Shown here: one piece after another, positions 40,592 through 48,861 of the stretch
How the letters are laid out: each line of letters begins with the position of its first letter
Position numbering within the stretch: the first letter of the stretch is position 1
Assembly (NCBI RefSeq): GCF_012295525.1
Contig: NZ_CP051167.1
Coordinates: 5,439,501-5,503,500 of the forward strand
Length of the DNA stretch: 64,000 nucleotides
Direction: 5' to 3'
DNA from: Oxynema aestuarii AP17
GTDB lineage: Bacteria > Cyanobacteriota > Cyanobacteriia > Cyanobacteriales > Laspinemataceae
The notes under the pieces: generated by a model
The model's database searches: none
What the model was told of the DNA's origin: nothing
What the model saw: only the letters and a program-made list of their open reading frames with translations
Translations under genes and position numbers: made by a program

Positions 40592-42073
40592 TCAACGAGG
40601 CCGCCGTTCCCAGAGGGCAAGTGCGATCGCCGTCAGCCCCGCAAAGGCGAATGCAACCCCCAGACAATAGACGCCGGAAATCACCGGACGCAACCACAGG
40701 GAAGGTAACCCGGGGATTCGATCTACGATCGCCCCGATCGGATGCTGTCGCAATTGTGCGATCGAAATTGCCTCATTTGAGGTCGGAAACTGCCCGGAAA
40801 TCGAAGCGGCTGCAGAACCTGCCCCCAAGCCGACTCCAACAATGGCGACGGTGTTTTGGAAGTTGCGATCGCGCCGGGAACGGTCGATTTCGACGATCGC
40901 CCACGTGGTTTCGATCGACGCTTCTAATGTCTTTAATGTCGAACTAAAATAATCCCTTTCTTTATTCATTTGTAGCAAATAACGATCGCGTACCCTCTCC
41001 CCAAATCGATCGAGAAAGGTTAAGTCAAACGGGGTGCGTTCCTCTGCAACAGTTGGGCTGAATTTTTGAGTTAAAAGATCGGCGATCGCCTGCACCCTTA
41101 GTTGATAGTCATGTAAATTAATTTCAATCGTGGTAATTTGGTCATTTAAACTCCCTAAATCGATCGTATAGTCGGGTAAAATTTTTCGGGTGCGATCGAG
41201 GGTGCGTTGCAGTTTTTTAAACGCTCTAGTTTTTAAATTAGAATTGCGAATGTCCTGTAAACATTCCCGAATGGCGATCGCGTCCTCTTTCAGCCACTGT
41301 TTTAAACTCCGACTTTGGCCGTAACTAAACAAAATTTTAGCCCGATAATGAAATAAACTCATCCATTCAAAATTTAATAATGTTGCCGCCCTTTTGGCGA
41401 TATTTTCAGTGGGATATAAAATAATGACCACATGTTCGCCCTCTTGAATCGATCCGTCGAGACTGCGCCGTGACCCCCGGGTCTTCCGATTCTCTGTAGA
41501 ACTGTTTTCTTTTAAAACAATGCGATGGGAACTCAGCTCAAAAAAGTGGGTATTGAAAATACAAGTTCTGCCCTGTAAATCCTCGTCCCATTCCCGACAG
41601 GGCAACAAAGAACGATAGCAGATTTTAGCAATTTCTTCCGGGCTTTGTTCGTCTGGATAGGCTAATTGTCCGTAAATTACCCAGCTTCTCCCTAATGAGG
41701 GTTTTTCTGAGTTCAGCCGCTTTTCAATATCTTGATTCAGGGATCTAATCGACTTAGCAGCATAGGACTTCTGGCGATCGGCGATCGAGCAACTTAATAA
41801 TAATCCGTAGGTATCATTTAAGCGAATGGGGTAGTAATATCCCTCATGGGGAGGGTCTGTATTCGTTTGAAATTTAACAATTTGTTGTTGTCCGAAAAGT
41901 TCGGTAAAGTCAGATTCAAATTGAGGGTCGCGCTGAAGGTTAGATCTTAACTTTTCTGGAAGCTTCTTTTTAAAGGTTTCCCAATTTTTTTCTGATTCTT
42001 CTGATGTTTGTCCTAAGGTATCGCGTAAATCGTATAAGTACAGATCGAGGGTTAAAAAAATTAAATCACTCAT
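40592..42073 (-). CDS. Membrane protein of unknown function with CorA-like topology
   Basis: Encodes 493 residues, not recognised as a named family. The N-terminal 230 residues look globular alpha/beta (SDLIFLTLDLYLYDLRDTLG ... GEHVVIILYPTENIAKRAA). A long helical region (about 235-410) follows, and two hydrophobic helices (about 408-430 and 462-485) lie at the C-terminus. The globular-domain, long-helix, two-helix layout resembles CorA-type channels, but the GMN motif is absent. It is followed on the same strand by nothing close; upstream on the same strand lies the small acidic gene, and then the divergent caspase gene. Location suggests membership of that system. Confidence 0.7.
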   Translation of the reverse strand: MSDLIFLTLDLYLYDLRDTLGQTSEESEKNWETFKKKLPEKLRSNLQRDPQFESDFTELFGQQQIVKFQTNTDPPHEGYYYPIRLNDTYGLLLSCSIADRQKSYAAKSIRSLNQDIEKRLNSEKPSLGRSWVIYGQLAYPDEQSPEEIAKICYRSLLPCREWDEDLQGRTCIFNTHFFELSSHRIVLKENSSTENRKTRGSRRSLDGSIQEGEHVVIILYPTENIAKRAATLLNFEWMSLFHYRAKILFSYGQSRSLKQWLKEDAIAIRECLQDIRNSNLKTRAFKKLQRTLDRTRKILPDYTIDLGSLNDQITTIEINLHDYQLRVQAIADLLTQKFSPTVAEERTPFDLTFLDRFGERVRDRYLLQMNKERDYFSSTLKTLEASIETTWAIVEIDRSRRDRNFQNTVAIVGVGLGAGSAAASISGQFPTSNEAISIAQLRQHPIGAIVDRIPGLPSLWLRPVISGVYCLGVAFAFAGLTAIALALWERRPR

Positions 42074-42227
42074 GGTTCAAAAAAATATTGCCATACAGTA
42101 GCCATATATAGCAATCTTAAAGGATTTATAACCGAAGTAGGGAGCAAGATGCTCCCACTCCCAAGGGGTTCGAGTGGCTCGCCCTGACTCGACTGATTTA
42201 GGAATGACGAAGGAAAAGTGAATAGTA

Positions 42228-42256
42228 ACTTTTCCCTTTTCCCTTTTCCCTTTTCA
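42228..42256. repeat. Heptanucleotide tandem repeat (unit ttttccc), STRR type
   Basis: Four units of ttttccc lie in the 202-bp spacer between two minus-strand genes, close to the stop of the small acidic gene. Nearby, gggagcaagatgctccc (about 42141) is another inverted repeat. Confidence 0.7.
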
Positions 42257-42275
42257 TTTTCCTCTTACTCAGAGG

Positions 42276-42728
42276 TTACAATAGGGGAGTTGGCGGAAGT
42301 TCCCAATATTTATCTAAACCTTCAATTTTTTTGGCCGTCTTTTGTGGCTTGTCGCTGGTTAAAATAAGAACCATTAAATTGCCGATCTCGTTAAGATTGT
42401 TTCTCGGCTTACCGCCAAAATAACCTTTGGCTTTAACCTCGATGCTCAATTGTTGTTCGAGTGTAGCTTCGTCGGGGAGATAATCGTCCGGGAGATCGAG
42501 GCGATCGAGTTGGGTCAGGGCTTCTTGATATAAAGCCGTTAATGCCGTGTGAGTCGTCAAGAGATCGTCGATCGCCGTGTCAATGTCTTCGAGATCCGGG
42601 GGGTCTTCGTTGAGTAAGTCGCCGAGATTTTCTAATGTATCGAGGCTGTCGGCGTCGAGGTCGCTATCGAATCTGTATAGCGCCATCAAGAGAGCGAGTA
42701 AACTTTTATCAAGAGAGGCGATTGCCAT
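42276..42728 (-). CDS. Small acidic helical protein divergent from the caspase gene
   Basis: Encodes 150 residues (ATG 42728; a TTG at 42734 would add two). The first 100 residues are strongly acidic and helical (many Asp-Leu-Asp), with LDKSLLALLMALYRFDSDLD at the start. The last 50 are basic and include VKAKGYFGGKPRNNLNEIGN and TAKKIEGLDKYW. I do not recognise a family. The size and helical nature would suit an adaptor or effector-associated domain, which is inference from its place 80 bp from, and divergent to, the metacaspase-nSTAND gene. Confidence 0.65.
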   Translation of the reverse strand: MAIASLDKSLLALLMALYRFDSDLDADSLDTLENLGDLLNEDPPDLEDIDTAIDDLLTTHTALTALYQEALTQLDRLDLPDDYLPDEATLEQQLSIEVKAKGYFGGKPRNNLNEIGNLMVLILTSDKPQKTAKKIEGLDKYWELPPTPLL

Positions 42729-42807
42729 CGTCAAACCTGGCTATACTACTAAAAATATGGGGCGATCGGGGTCAATTCTATCTCGTTTAATTATAGCCAT
42801 TTTTGCC

Positions 42808-45800
42808 ATGAAGCGAGCTTTAGTCGTTGGGATTAACAATTATCGGCATTTAAAAAACCTGCGAACCCCCGCCAATGATGCCAATGCATTAGCCCGACGA
42901 CTGCGAGAAATTGGCTTTGACGATATCCGGGGACTCCCTGTAGTCTCGACCCTGGAAGCATGGCAGGTGGATGCGGGGGAAGACGCTGAAAAGCCGAAAC
43001 AATTGTGCCATGATGAATTAGAACGGGCGATCGATTGGTTATTTGCGATCGATGATAATAGCAACATCCCGGAAACTGCCCTGCTGTTTTTTGCCGGACA
43101 TGGGTTGCGACAGGTGAAAGGTCGCTTCACCCAAGGATTTCTAGCCACCAGTCGCGCCAACCCCGAGAATAACAGCACCGAGAAATGGGGGGTATCCCTG
43201 TCATACTTGCGGCAAGTTTTAGAACACAGTCCCGTCAAACAGCAAATCGCGATCCTCGACTGCTGCCATTCCGGGGAACTCTTCAATTATAAAGAAGCAG
43301 ACCCGGGACAATCGGAACGAGTGACGCGCTGTTTGATATCCGCTTGTGGCGCGCCGGAATTGGCGTATGAGTCCACCACAGCCGAACATAGCGTATTCGC
43401 CGAGGCATTATTGCAAGGGTTGCAGCAGGAGGGCGTCGTGAGTACCGTCACCCTCTCTCACTATCTCATCCAAGCGTTAGAACCTTGCGGGCAAACCCCA
43501 AAAGCTATCAACCGCGACGGCGAGATTATCTTAATCGACCCGGACAAAGAACCGTTACGGGAACGCGAGAAAGCGGTGGTGACGGGGAAAAATCCCTATA
43601 AAGGATTGGCCGCCTTTCAAAAAGAAGACGCCCCCTATTTCTTCGGTCGCCAGAAACTGACGAAAACCTTAGTCAATCGCATCCATGACGATTCATTTTT
43701 GGCAGTATTGGGGATTTCTGGCAGTGGGAAATCCTCGGTGGTCAGGGCCGGATTAATTCCCGAATTGGAGAAAGGAGATCGCTTCCCCGACACCCAATCC
43801 TGGAAAATTTACGACCCCTTCAAACCCGGAGACGACCCCCTAGAGAGTTTAGCCCGCGTCTTGGTAGACGAACGCCATTCCTTGGAACAGGTTAACGCCG
43901 AACTCGCCCAAGGGGCCGAAGGCTTACAACGGCTGATTGCCGAAACCGAAGCCCCGGCGGTGGTGTTGGTCGTAGATCAATTCGAGCAAATTTTTACCCA
44001 ACGTCAAAGTCACGCCAAACGCCAACAATTTTTGGATTGTTTATTGGGGGCATTAAACCATTGTAGGGGCGATTCGCGAATCGCCCCTACACCAGGGGCA
44101 ATTCAAACCCGACACACCCCCCACATCGACTCCGACCCCCCCCTTTCCAAGGGGGGCCGGGGGGGATACTCCCCCTCCCTACGGGTCGTAATCACCATGC
44201 GGGCGGATTTTGTCGGGGAATGTGCCGAATATCCCCAACTGGCGCAACTCATCGAAACGAATAATAAAATTGTTGGCCAAATGCAGGAGGCGGAGTTACG
44301 CGAAGCCATTGCTAAACCCGCCGAGAAAGAAGGATGGACCATCCCAGAAGACCTGCAAAACGAGATAGTGAAAGACGTGCAGCAGTCCCCGGGAAGCTTG
44401 CCCTTATTGCAATACCTCCTGTACGAACTGTGGGATTGGAGAGATCGCGGTTTGAAGGTGAAAACCTACCAAGACATGGGCGGCGTACTCGGAACCCTAC
44501 AAACGCAAGCGGATAAGGTTTATAACTCCCTCGACCCAGAAGAACAGACCGTCGCCAAGAGCATCTTCCTCGAACTCACCCAACTGGTGGAAGAGGACAA
44601 ACCCACCTGCAGACAAGTCCGCAAAACCCGGTTAACCGACTTACCCCCCTCCCCAGAAAAAGTAGAAACCGTACTGGCGAAATTAGAAGACGCCCGCTTA
44701 ATCGTCACCGGCGAACTGCAAGCCAGAGGGAACAACGGGGATAAAATCAAGGTAGTGGATGTCGCCCACGAAGCGCTGATTCGCAACTGGAATACCTTAA
44801 AGCAGTGGCTAGGCGAAAACCGGCAAATCAAGCGTCAAAGAGACGAACTCAAAGACAAAGCGCAAGATTGGGAAAACAAAGGCAAACGCCGAGAGGGGTT
44901 GTTGCGGGGGATAGATTTATCTGATGCAGAGGCATTTGTGCGACGCTATGGGGAAACCGGAATCGCACTAGAGTACGTGCAGAAAAGTATCCGCCAGCAA
45001 CGCATCACCCACATTCTCAGTATTGGCACCGTCGCCACCGTGTTGACCGTCGTCACCGGACTCTGGCTGAATGCCCAACGCCAAGCCACCATCGCCAACT
45101 TGCGGGCTAAAGCAGCCCAGGCGCAACAGTTGCTGACCACTTCCCAACCGTTAGGGGGATTAGTGCTGGCGATACAGGCGACGGGAGAGAGTCAAGACCA
45201 ATTGGGGCGAGTGATGAGTTCGGTGCAAAGTAGCTTGCGCGCCAGCATTCAAACCCCCGGAGAACAAAATCGCTTCCAAGGCCATCAGGATTGGGTCGTG
45301 GCCGTGGCCTTCAGCCCCGACGGCGAGACCGTCGTCAGTGGCAGTGCGGACAACACCCTGCGCTTGTGGACCCGCCAGGGGGAACCCATCGGCGAACCCT
45401 GGCGCGGCCATCAGAATTCGGTCGTGGCCGTGGCCTTCAGCCCCGACGGCGAGACCGTCGTCAGTGGCAGTGCGGACAACACCCTGCGCTTGTGGACCCG
45501 CCAGGGGGAACCCATCGGCGAACCCTGGCGCGGCCATCAGAATTCGGTCTGGGCCGTGGCCTTCAGCCCCGACGGCGAGACCGTCGTCAGTGGCAGTGCG
45601 GACAACACCCTGCGCTTGTGGACCCGCCAGGGGGAACCCATCGGCGAACCCTGGCGCGGCCATCAGAATTGGGTCGTGGCCGTCGCCTTCAGCCCCGACG
45701 GCGAGACCGTCGTCAGTGGCAGTGCGGACAACACCCTGCGCTTGTGGACCCGCCAGGGGGAACCCATCGGCGAACCCTGGCGCGGCCATCAGAATTGGGT

Positions 45801-48123
45801 CGTGGCCGTCGCCTTCAGCCCCGACGGCGAGACCGTCGTCAGTGGCAGTAGGGACGGTACCCTGCGCTTGTGGACCCGCCAGGGGGAACCCATCGGCGAA
45901 CCCTGGCGCGGCCATCAGAATTCGGTCGGGGCCGTGGCCTTCAGCCCCGACGGCGAGACCGTCGTCAGTGGCAGTGCGGACAACACCCTGCGCTTGTGGA
46001 CCCGCCAGGGGGAACCCATCGGCGAACCCTGGCGCGGCCATCAGGATTGGGTCTGGGCCGTGGCCTTCAGCCCCGACGGCGAGACCGTCGTCAGTGGCAG
46101 TGCGGACAACACCCTGCGCTTGTGGACCCGCCAGGGGGAACCCATCGGCGAACCCTGGCGCGGCCATCAGAATTCGGTCTGGGCCGTGGCCTTCAGCCCC
46201 GACGGCGAGACCGTCGTCAGTGGCAGTGCGGACAACACCCTGCGCTTGTGGACCCGCCAGGGGGAACCCATCGGCGAACCCTGGCGCGGCCATCAGAATT
46301 CGGTCGTGGCCGTCGCCTTCAGCCCCGACGGCGAGACCGTCGTCAGTGGCAGTAGGGACGGTACCCTGCGCTTGTGGACCCGCCAGGGGGAACCCATCGG
46401 CGAACCCTGGCGCGGCCATCAGAATTCGGTCTGGGCCGTGGCCTTCAGCCCCGACGGCGAGACCGTCGTCAGTGGCAGTGCGGACAACACCGTGCGCTTG
46501 TGGACCCGCCAGGGGGAACCCATCGGCGAACCCTGGCGCGGCCATCAGAATTGGGTCGGGGCCGTCGCCTTCAGCCCCGACGGGGAGACCGTCGTCAGTG
46601 GCAGTAGGGACGGTACCCTGCGCTTGTGGACCCGCCAGGGGGAACCCATCGGCGAACCCTGGCGCGGCCATCAGAATTGGGTCGGGGCCGTCGCCTTCAG
46701 CCCCGACGGGGAGACCGTCGTCAGTGGCAGTAGGGACGGTACCCTGCGCTTGTGGACCCGCCAGGGGGAACCCATCGGCGAACCCTGGCGCGGCCATCAG
46801 AATTCGGTCTGGGCCGTGGCCTTCAGCCCCGACGGCGAGACCGTCGTCAGTGGCAGTGCGGACAACACCCTGCGCTTGTGGCACGCGGGGGATTGGAAAA
46901 TTTGGCTGCAAATGGCCTGCAATCAGTTACAGTATCATCCGGTCCTGGTCCACCCGCAAACCGACATCGCCCGGGATGCTGGCAAAACCTGTCAGAAATA
47001 TGCCTGGAGTCCCACCGAGTCGGCAGATTTTCTCGTCCGTCACGGCAAGGCTATCGCCCGGGATGGCGATTTCTCGGGGGCCGTGACTCAGTTCAACCGC
47101 GCCTTGAAACTGGACGACTCTCTCGACCTCGACCCGGAATCGGAAGCCAGAGAACTTGCCGTCCCCGCCTTGATAGCACAAGGGGAAGAGTTAGCCCGGG
47201 AAGCCCAAGTAGAGGAAGCGAGAGCGAAATTCCAACAAGCGGTGAAACTGGACGAGACCCTCGACCTCGACCCGGAAGCGGAAGCCATCGAAATTGCCAC
47301 CTCTACGTTAGTGAAACAAGGGGAACAACTCGCCGGGGAGGGTCAAGTTGACGAAGCTGTGGCCAAATTCCAACAGGCGGTGACTGTGGACGAGACTCTC
47401 GACCTCGACCCGGAAGCGAAAGCCACGGAACTCGGCGTCCCCGTTTTAGTGGCACAAGGCAAAGAACTCGCCGGGGAGGGTAAAGTTGACGAAGCTGCGG
47501 AAAAATTCCAAGCCGCGTTGAAATGGGATGAAACCCTGAAACTAGACCCGAAATCGGAAGCAACACAAATTGCCGCGTCCGCATTAGTGGAACAAGGGAA
47601 ACAACTCGCCCGCGAGGGTCGGGTGGATGCAGCGATAGAGAAATTCCAGCAAGCGTTGAAACTGGACGACTCCCTCGACCTCGACCCGGAAGCGGATGCG
47701 AGACAACTGGCGGCGGCTGCTTGGGTGGACAAGGCGAAGCAATTCGCGGCAGACCGAAAGTATAAAGCGGCGATTGAGGCTTATACCGAAGCGGAGAAAC
47801 TCGATCCCAATTTAGAAATTTCTGCCCGAACTTGGAATAACCTGTGTTGGTATGGCAGCTTGCGCGGTGAGGCCGAGGCGGCGCTGGCAGCCTGCGAAAA
47901 CGCCGTGCAATTAGCACCGAACGATGCCAACCCTCGCGGCAATCTGGGCATCGCCAAAGCCCTCACGGGAGATACGGAAGGGGCGATTCAAGCGTTTGAA
48001 AATTTCATCGAATTAAGTGAGAATGAAGGAGTTCAAGAAGTTGTGCAGGGATATATCGATACCTTGCGCGCCGGGGAAAATCCGTTTACCGAGGAGGAGA
48101 TTAAACGCTTGTTGGGTGAATGA
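42808..48123 (+). CDS. Metacaspase - nSTAND NTPase - WD40 - TPR protein
   Basis: Encodes 1771 residues. Peptidase C14 domain, about 1-240: MKRALVVGINNYRHL, catalytic His98 (FFAGHG) and Cys153 (DCCHSG). nSTAND NTPase, about 262-720: NPYKGLAAF at the start, Walker A GISGSGKSS (302-310), Walker B VVLVVDQFEQ with Asp390. An insertion at about 419-458 is encoded by dispersed repeats. One transmembrane helix lies at about 733-755. Thirteen near-identical 42-residue WD40 repeats span 825-1361, followed by TPR-like repeats of about 45 residues (1405-1650) and canonical TPRs to the end. The ATG at 42808 is chosen because the caspase fold starts there; the frame upstream overlaps the divergent gene. 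The architecture matches caspase-based NTP-dependent conflict systems: the propeller and TPRs would sense, the NTPase switch, the protease act. Confidence 0.88.
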   Translation: MKRALVVGINNYRHLKNLRTPANDANALARRLREIGFDDIRGLPVVSTLEAWQVDAGEDAEKPKQLCHDELERAIDWLFAIDDNSNIPETALLFFAGHGLRQVKGRFTQGFLATSRANPENNSTEKWGVSLSYLRQVLEHSPVKQQIAILDCCHSGELFNYKEADPGQSERVTRCLISACGAPELAYESTTAEHSVFAEALLQGLQQEGVVSTVTLSHYLIQALEPCGQTPKAINRDGEIILIDPDKEPLREREKAVVTGKNPYKGLAAFQKEDAPYFFGRQKLTKTLVNRIHDDSFLAVLGISGSGKSSVVRAGLIPELEKGDRFPDTQSWKIYDPFKPGDDPLESLARVLVDERHSLEQVNAELAQGAEGLQRLIAETEAPAVVLVVDQFEQIFTQRQSHAKRQQFLDCLLGALNHCRGDSRIAPTPGAIQTRHTPHIDSDPPLSKGGRGGYSPSLRVVITMRADFVGECAEYPQLAQLIETNNKIVGQMQEAELREAIAKPAEKEGWTIPEDLQNEIVKDVQQSPGSLPLLQYLLYELWDWRDRGLKVKTYQDMGGVLGTLQTQADKVYNSLDPEEQTVAKSIFLELTQLVEEDKPTCRQVRKTRLTDLPPSPEKVETVLAKLEDARLIVTGELQARGNNGDKIKVVDVAHEALIRNWNTLKQWLGENRQIKRQRDELKDKAQDWENKGKRREGLLRGIDLSDAEAFVRRYGETGIALEYVQKSIRQQRITHILSIGTVATVLTVVTGLWLNAQRQATIANLRAKAAQAQQLLTTSQPLGGLVLAIQATGESQDQLGRVMSSVQSSLRASIQTPGEQNRFQGHQDWVVAVAFSPDGETVVSGSADNTLRLWTRQGEPIGEPWRGHQNSVVAVAFSPDGETVVSGSADNTLRLWTRQGEPIGEPWRGHQNSVWAVAFSPDGETVVSGSADNTLRLWTRQGEPIGEPWRGHQNWVVAVAFSPDGETVVSGSADNTLRLWTRQGEPIGEPWRGHQNWVVAVAFSPDGETVVSGSRDGTLRLWTRQGEPIGEPWRGHQNSVGAVAFSPDGETVVSGSADNTLRLWTRQGEPIGEPWRGHQDWVWAVAFSPDGETVVSGSADNTLRLWTRQGEPIGEPWRGHQNSVWAVAFSPDGETVVSGSADNTLRLWTRQGEPIGEPWRGHQNSVVAVAFSPDGETVVSGSRDGTLRLWTRQGEPIGEPWRGHQNSVWAVAFSPDGETVVSGSADNTVRLWTRQGEPIGEPWRGHQNWVGAVAFSPDGETVVSGSRDGTLRLWTRQGEPIGEPWRGHQNWVGAVAFSPDGETVVSGSRDGTLRLWTRQGEPIGEPWRGHQNSVWAVAFSPDGETVVSGSADNTLRLWHAGDWKIWLQMACNQLQYHPVLVHPQTDIARDAGKTCQKYAWSPTESADFLVRHGKAIARDGDFSGAVTQFNRALKLDDSLDLDPESEARELAVPALIAQGEELAREAQVEEARAKFQQAVKLDETLDLDPEAEAIEIATSTLVKQGEQLAGEGQVDEAVAKFQQAVTVDETLDLDPEAKATELGVPVLVAQGKELAGEGKVDEAAEKFQAALKWDETLKLDPKSEATQIAASALVEQGKQLAREGRVDAAIEKFQQALKLDDSLDLDPEADARQLAAAAWVDKAKQFAADRKYKAAIEAYTEAEKLDPNLEISARTWNNLCWYGSLRGEAEAALAACENAVQLAPNDANPRGNLGIAKALTGDTEGAIQAFENFIELSENEGVQEVVQGYIDTLRAGENPFTEEEIKRLLGE
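44062..44091. repeat. 30-bp perfect palindrome inside the nSTAND coding region
   Basis: tgtaggggcgattcg is followed immediately by its exact complement. It encodes part of an extra segment (HCRGDSRIAPTP) between the Walker B region and RVVITMRADF. It has the same core (gattcgcgaatc with tgtag/ctaca ends) as the palindromes in the array at 48153-48783. Confidence 0.85.
44134..44167. repeat. Dispersed C-run/G-run repeat inside the nSTAND coding region
   Basis: Ccccccc-ttt-ccaagggggg-ccggggggg pattern encoding DPPLSKGGRGG. Together with the palindrome 45 bp upstream it makes up the extra 35-40 residues in the NTPase domain. A related element occurs at 16796-16836. Confidence 0.65.
45280..46890 (+). 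repeat. Thirteen tandem 126-bp WD40-encoding repeats
   Basis: In-frame tandem units of 126 bp (42 residues), nearly identical at DNA level. Differences fall in a few codons: repeat residues 4-5 (QNS, QNW, QDW), 7 (V, W or G), 23-25 (ADN or RDG) and 27 (L or V). There are also a few synonymous changes (gtg/gtc, ggc/ggg). The last unit is cut after the WD position. The array yields long false frames on both strands. Confidence 0.95.
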
Positions 48124-48152
48124 TTTGGTGGGATGGGAAATTATAGTCATTT

Positions 48153-48783
48153 CAATTTAGATTGAGACAGATTCTGGCATTTACAGCGCCTTTAAGAGTG
48201 AGTTGACCCACACCCTGTAGAGGTGATTCGCGAATCACCTCTACACAGATATTGTGTCTCATTCTTATTTGAAACCACAATAACTGACGTTCGTTGATGC
48301 TTGCCGTTATTATTGCCGTCAATTTAGATTGCGACAGATTCTGGCATTTACAGCGCCTTTAAGAGTGAGTTTACCCACACCCTGTAGAGGTGATTCGCGA
48401 ATCACCTCTACACAGATATTGTGTCTCATTCTTATTTGAAACCACAATAACTGACGTTCGTTGATGCTTGCCGTTATTATTGCCGTCAATTTAGATTGAG
48501 ACAGATTCTGGCATTTACAGCGCCTTTAAGAGTGAGTTTACCCACACCCTGTAGAGGTGATTCGCGAATCACCTCTACACAGATATTGTGTCTCATTCTT
48601 ATTTGAAACCACAATAACTGACGTTCGTTGATGCTTGCCGTTATTATTGCCGTCAATTTAGATTGAGACAGATTCTGGCATTTACAGCGCCTTTAAGAGT
48701 GAGTTGACCCACACCCTGTAGAGGTGATTCGCGAATCACCTCTACACAGATATTGTGTCTCATTCTTATTTGAAACCACAATA
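48153..48783. repeat. Tandem array of 167-bp units with palindromes
   Basis: Units start at 48153, 48320, 48487 and 48654 (period 167 bp); the fourth is truncated after about 130 bp. They are nearly identical (one A/C difference in unit 2; gttgaccc in units 1 and 4, gtttaccc in 2 and 3). Each contains the perfect 30-bp palindrome tgtagaggtgattcg plus its complement (48216, 48383, 48550, 48717). No open frame runs through. It fills the space between the convergent caspase gene and leuC. Confidence 0.9.
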
Positions 48784-48861
48784 TGTTTTCCCAATGGGAT
48801 CTCCCCTATGTGGGGTCTTGAATTGGGTGCCTTGGAATCAGGACACGGCAATGCCGTGTCT

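Noticed and set aside
40592-42073. Considered a true CorA magnesium channel
   Set aside because: The GMN motif between the last two helices is missing and the N-terminal domain does not match.
45160-46911. 583-residue minus-strand open frame across the WD40 repeats
   Set aside because: Arises because the 126-bp repeats keep frame on both strands; translation is a repeated AAPGFADGFPL unit with no family and shadows a real WD40 coding region.
45338-47086. 582-residue plus-strand open frame overlapping the WD40 repeats
   Set aside because: A second shadow frame of the same repeats, proline- and alanine-rich; the true frame encodes clear WD40 blades.
48153-48783. Considered as a CRISPR array
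   Set aside because: Units are 167 bp, nearly identical throughout, without short repeats separating unique spacers, and no cas genes are nearby.
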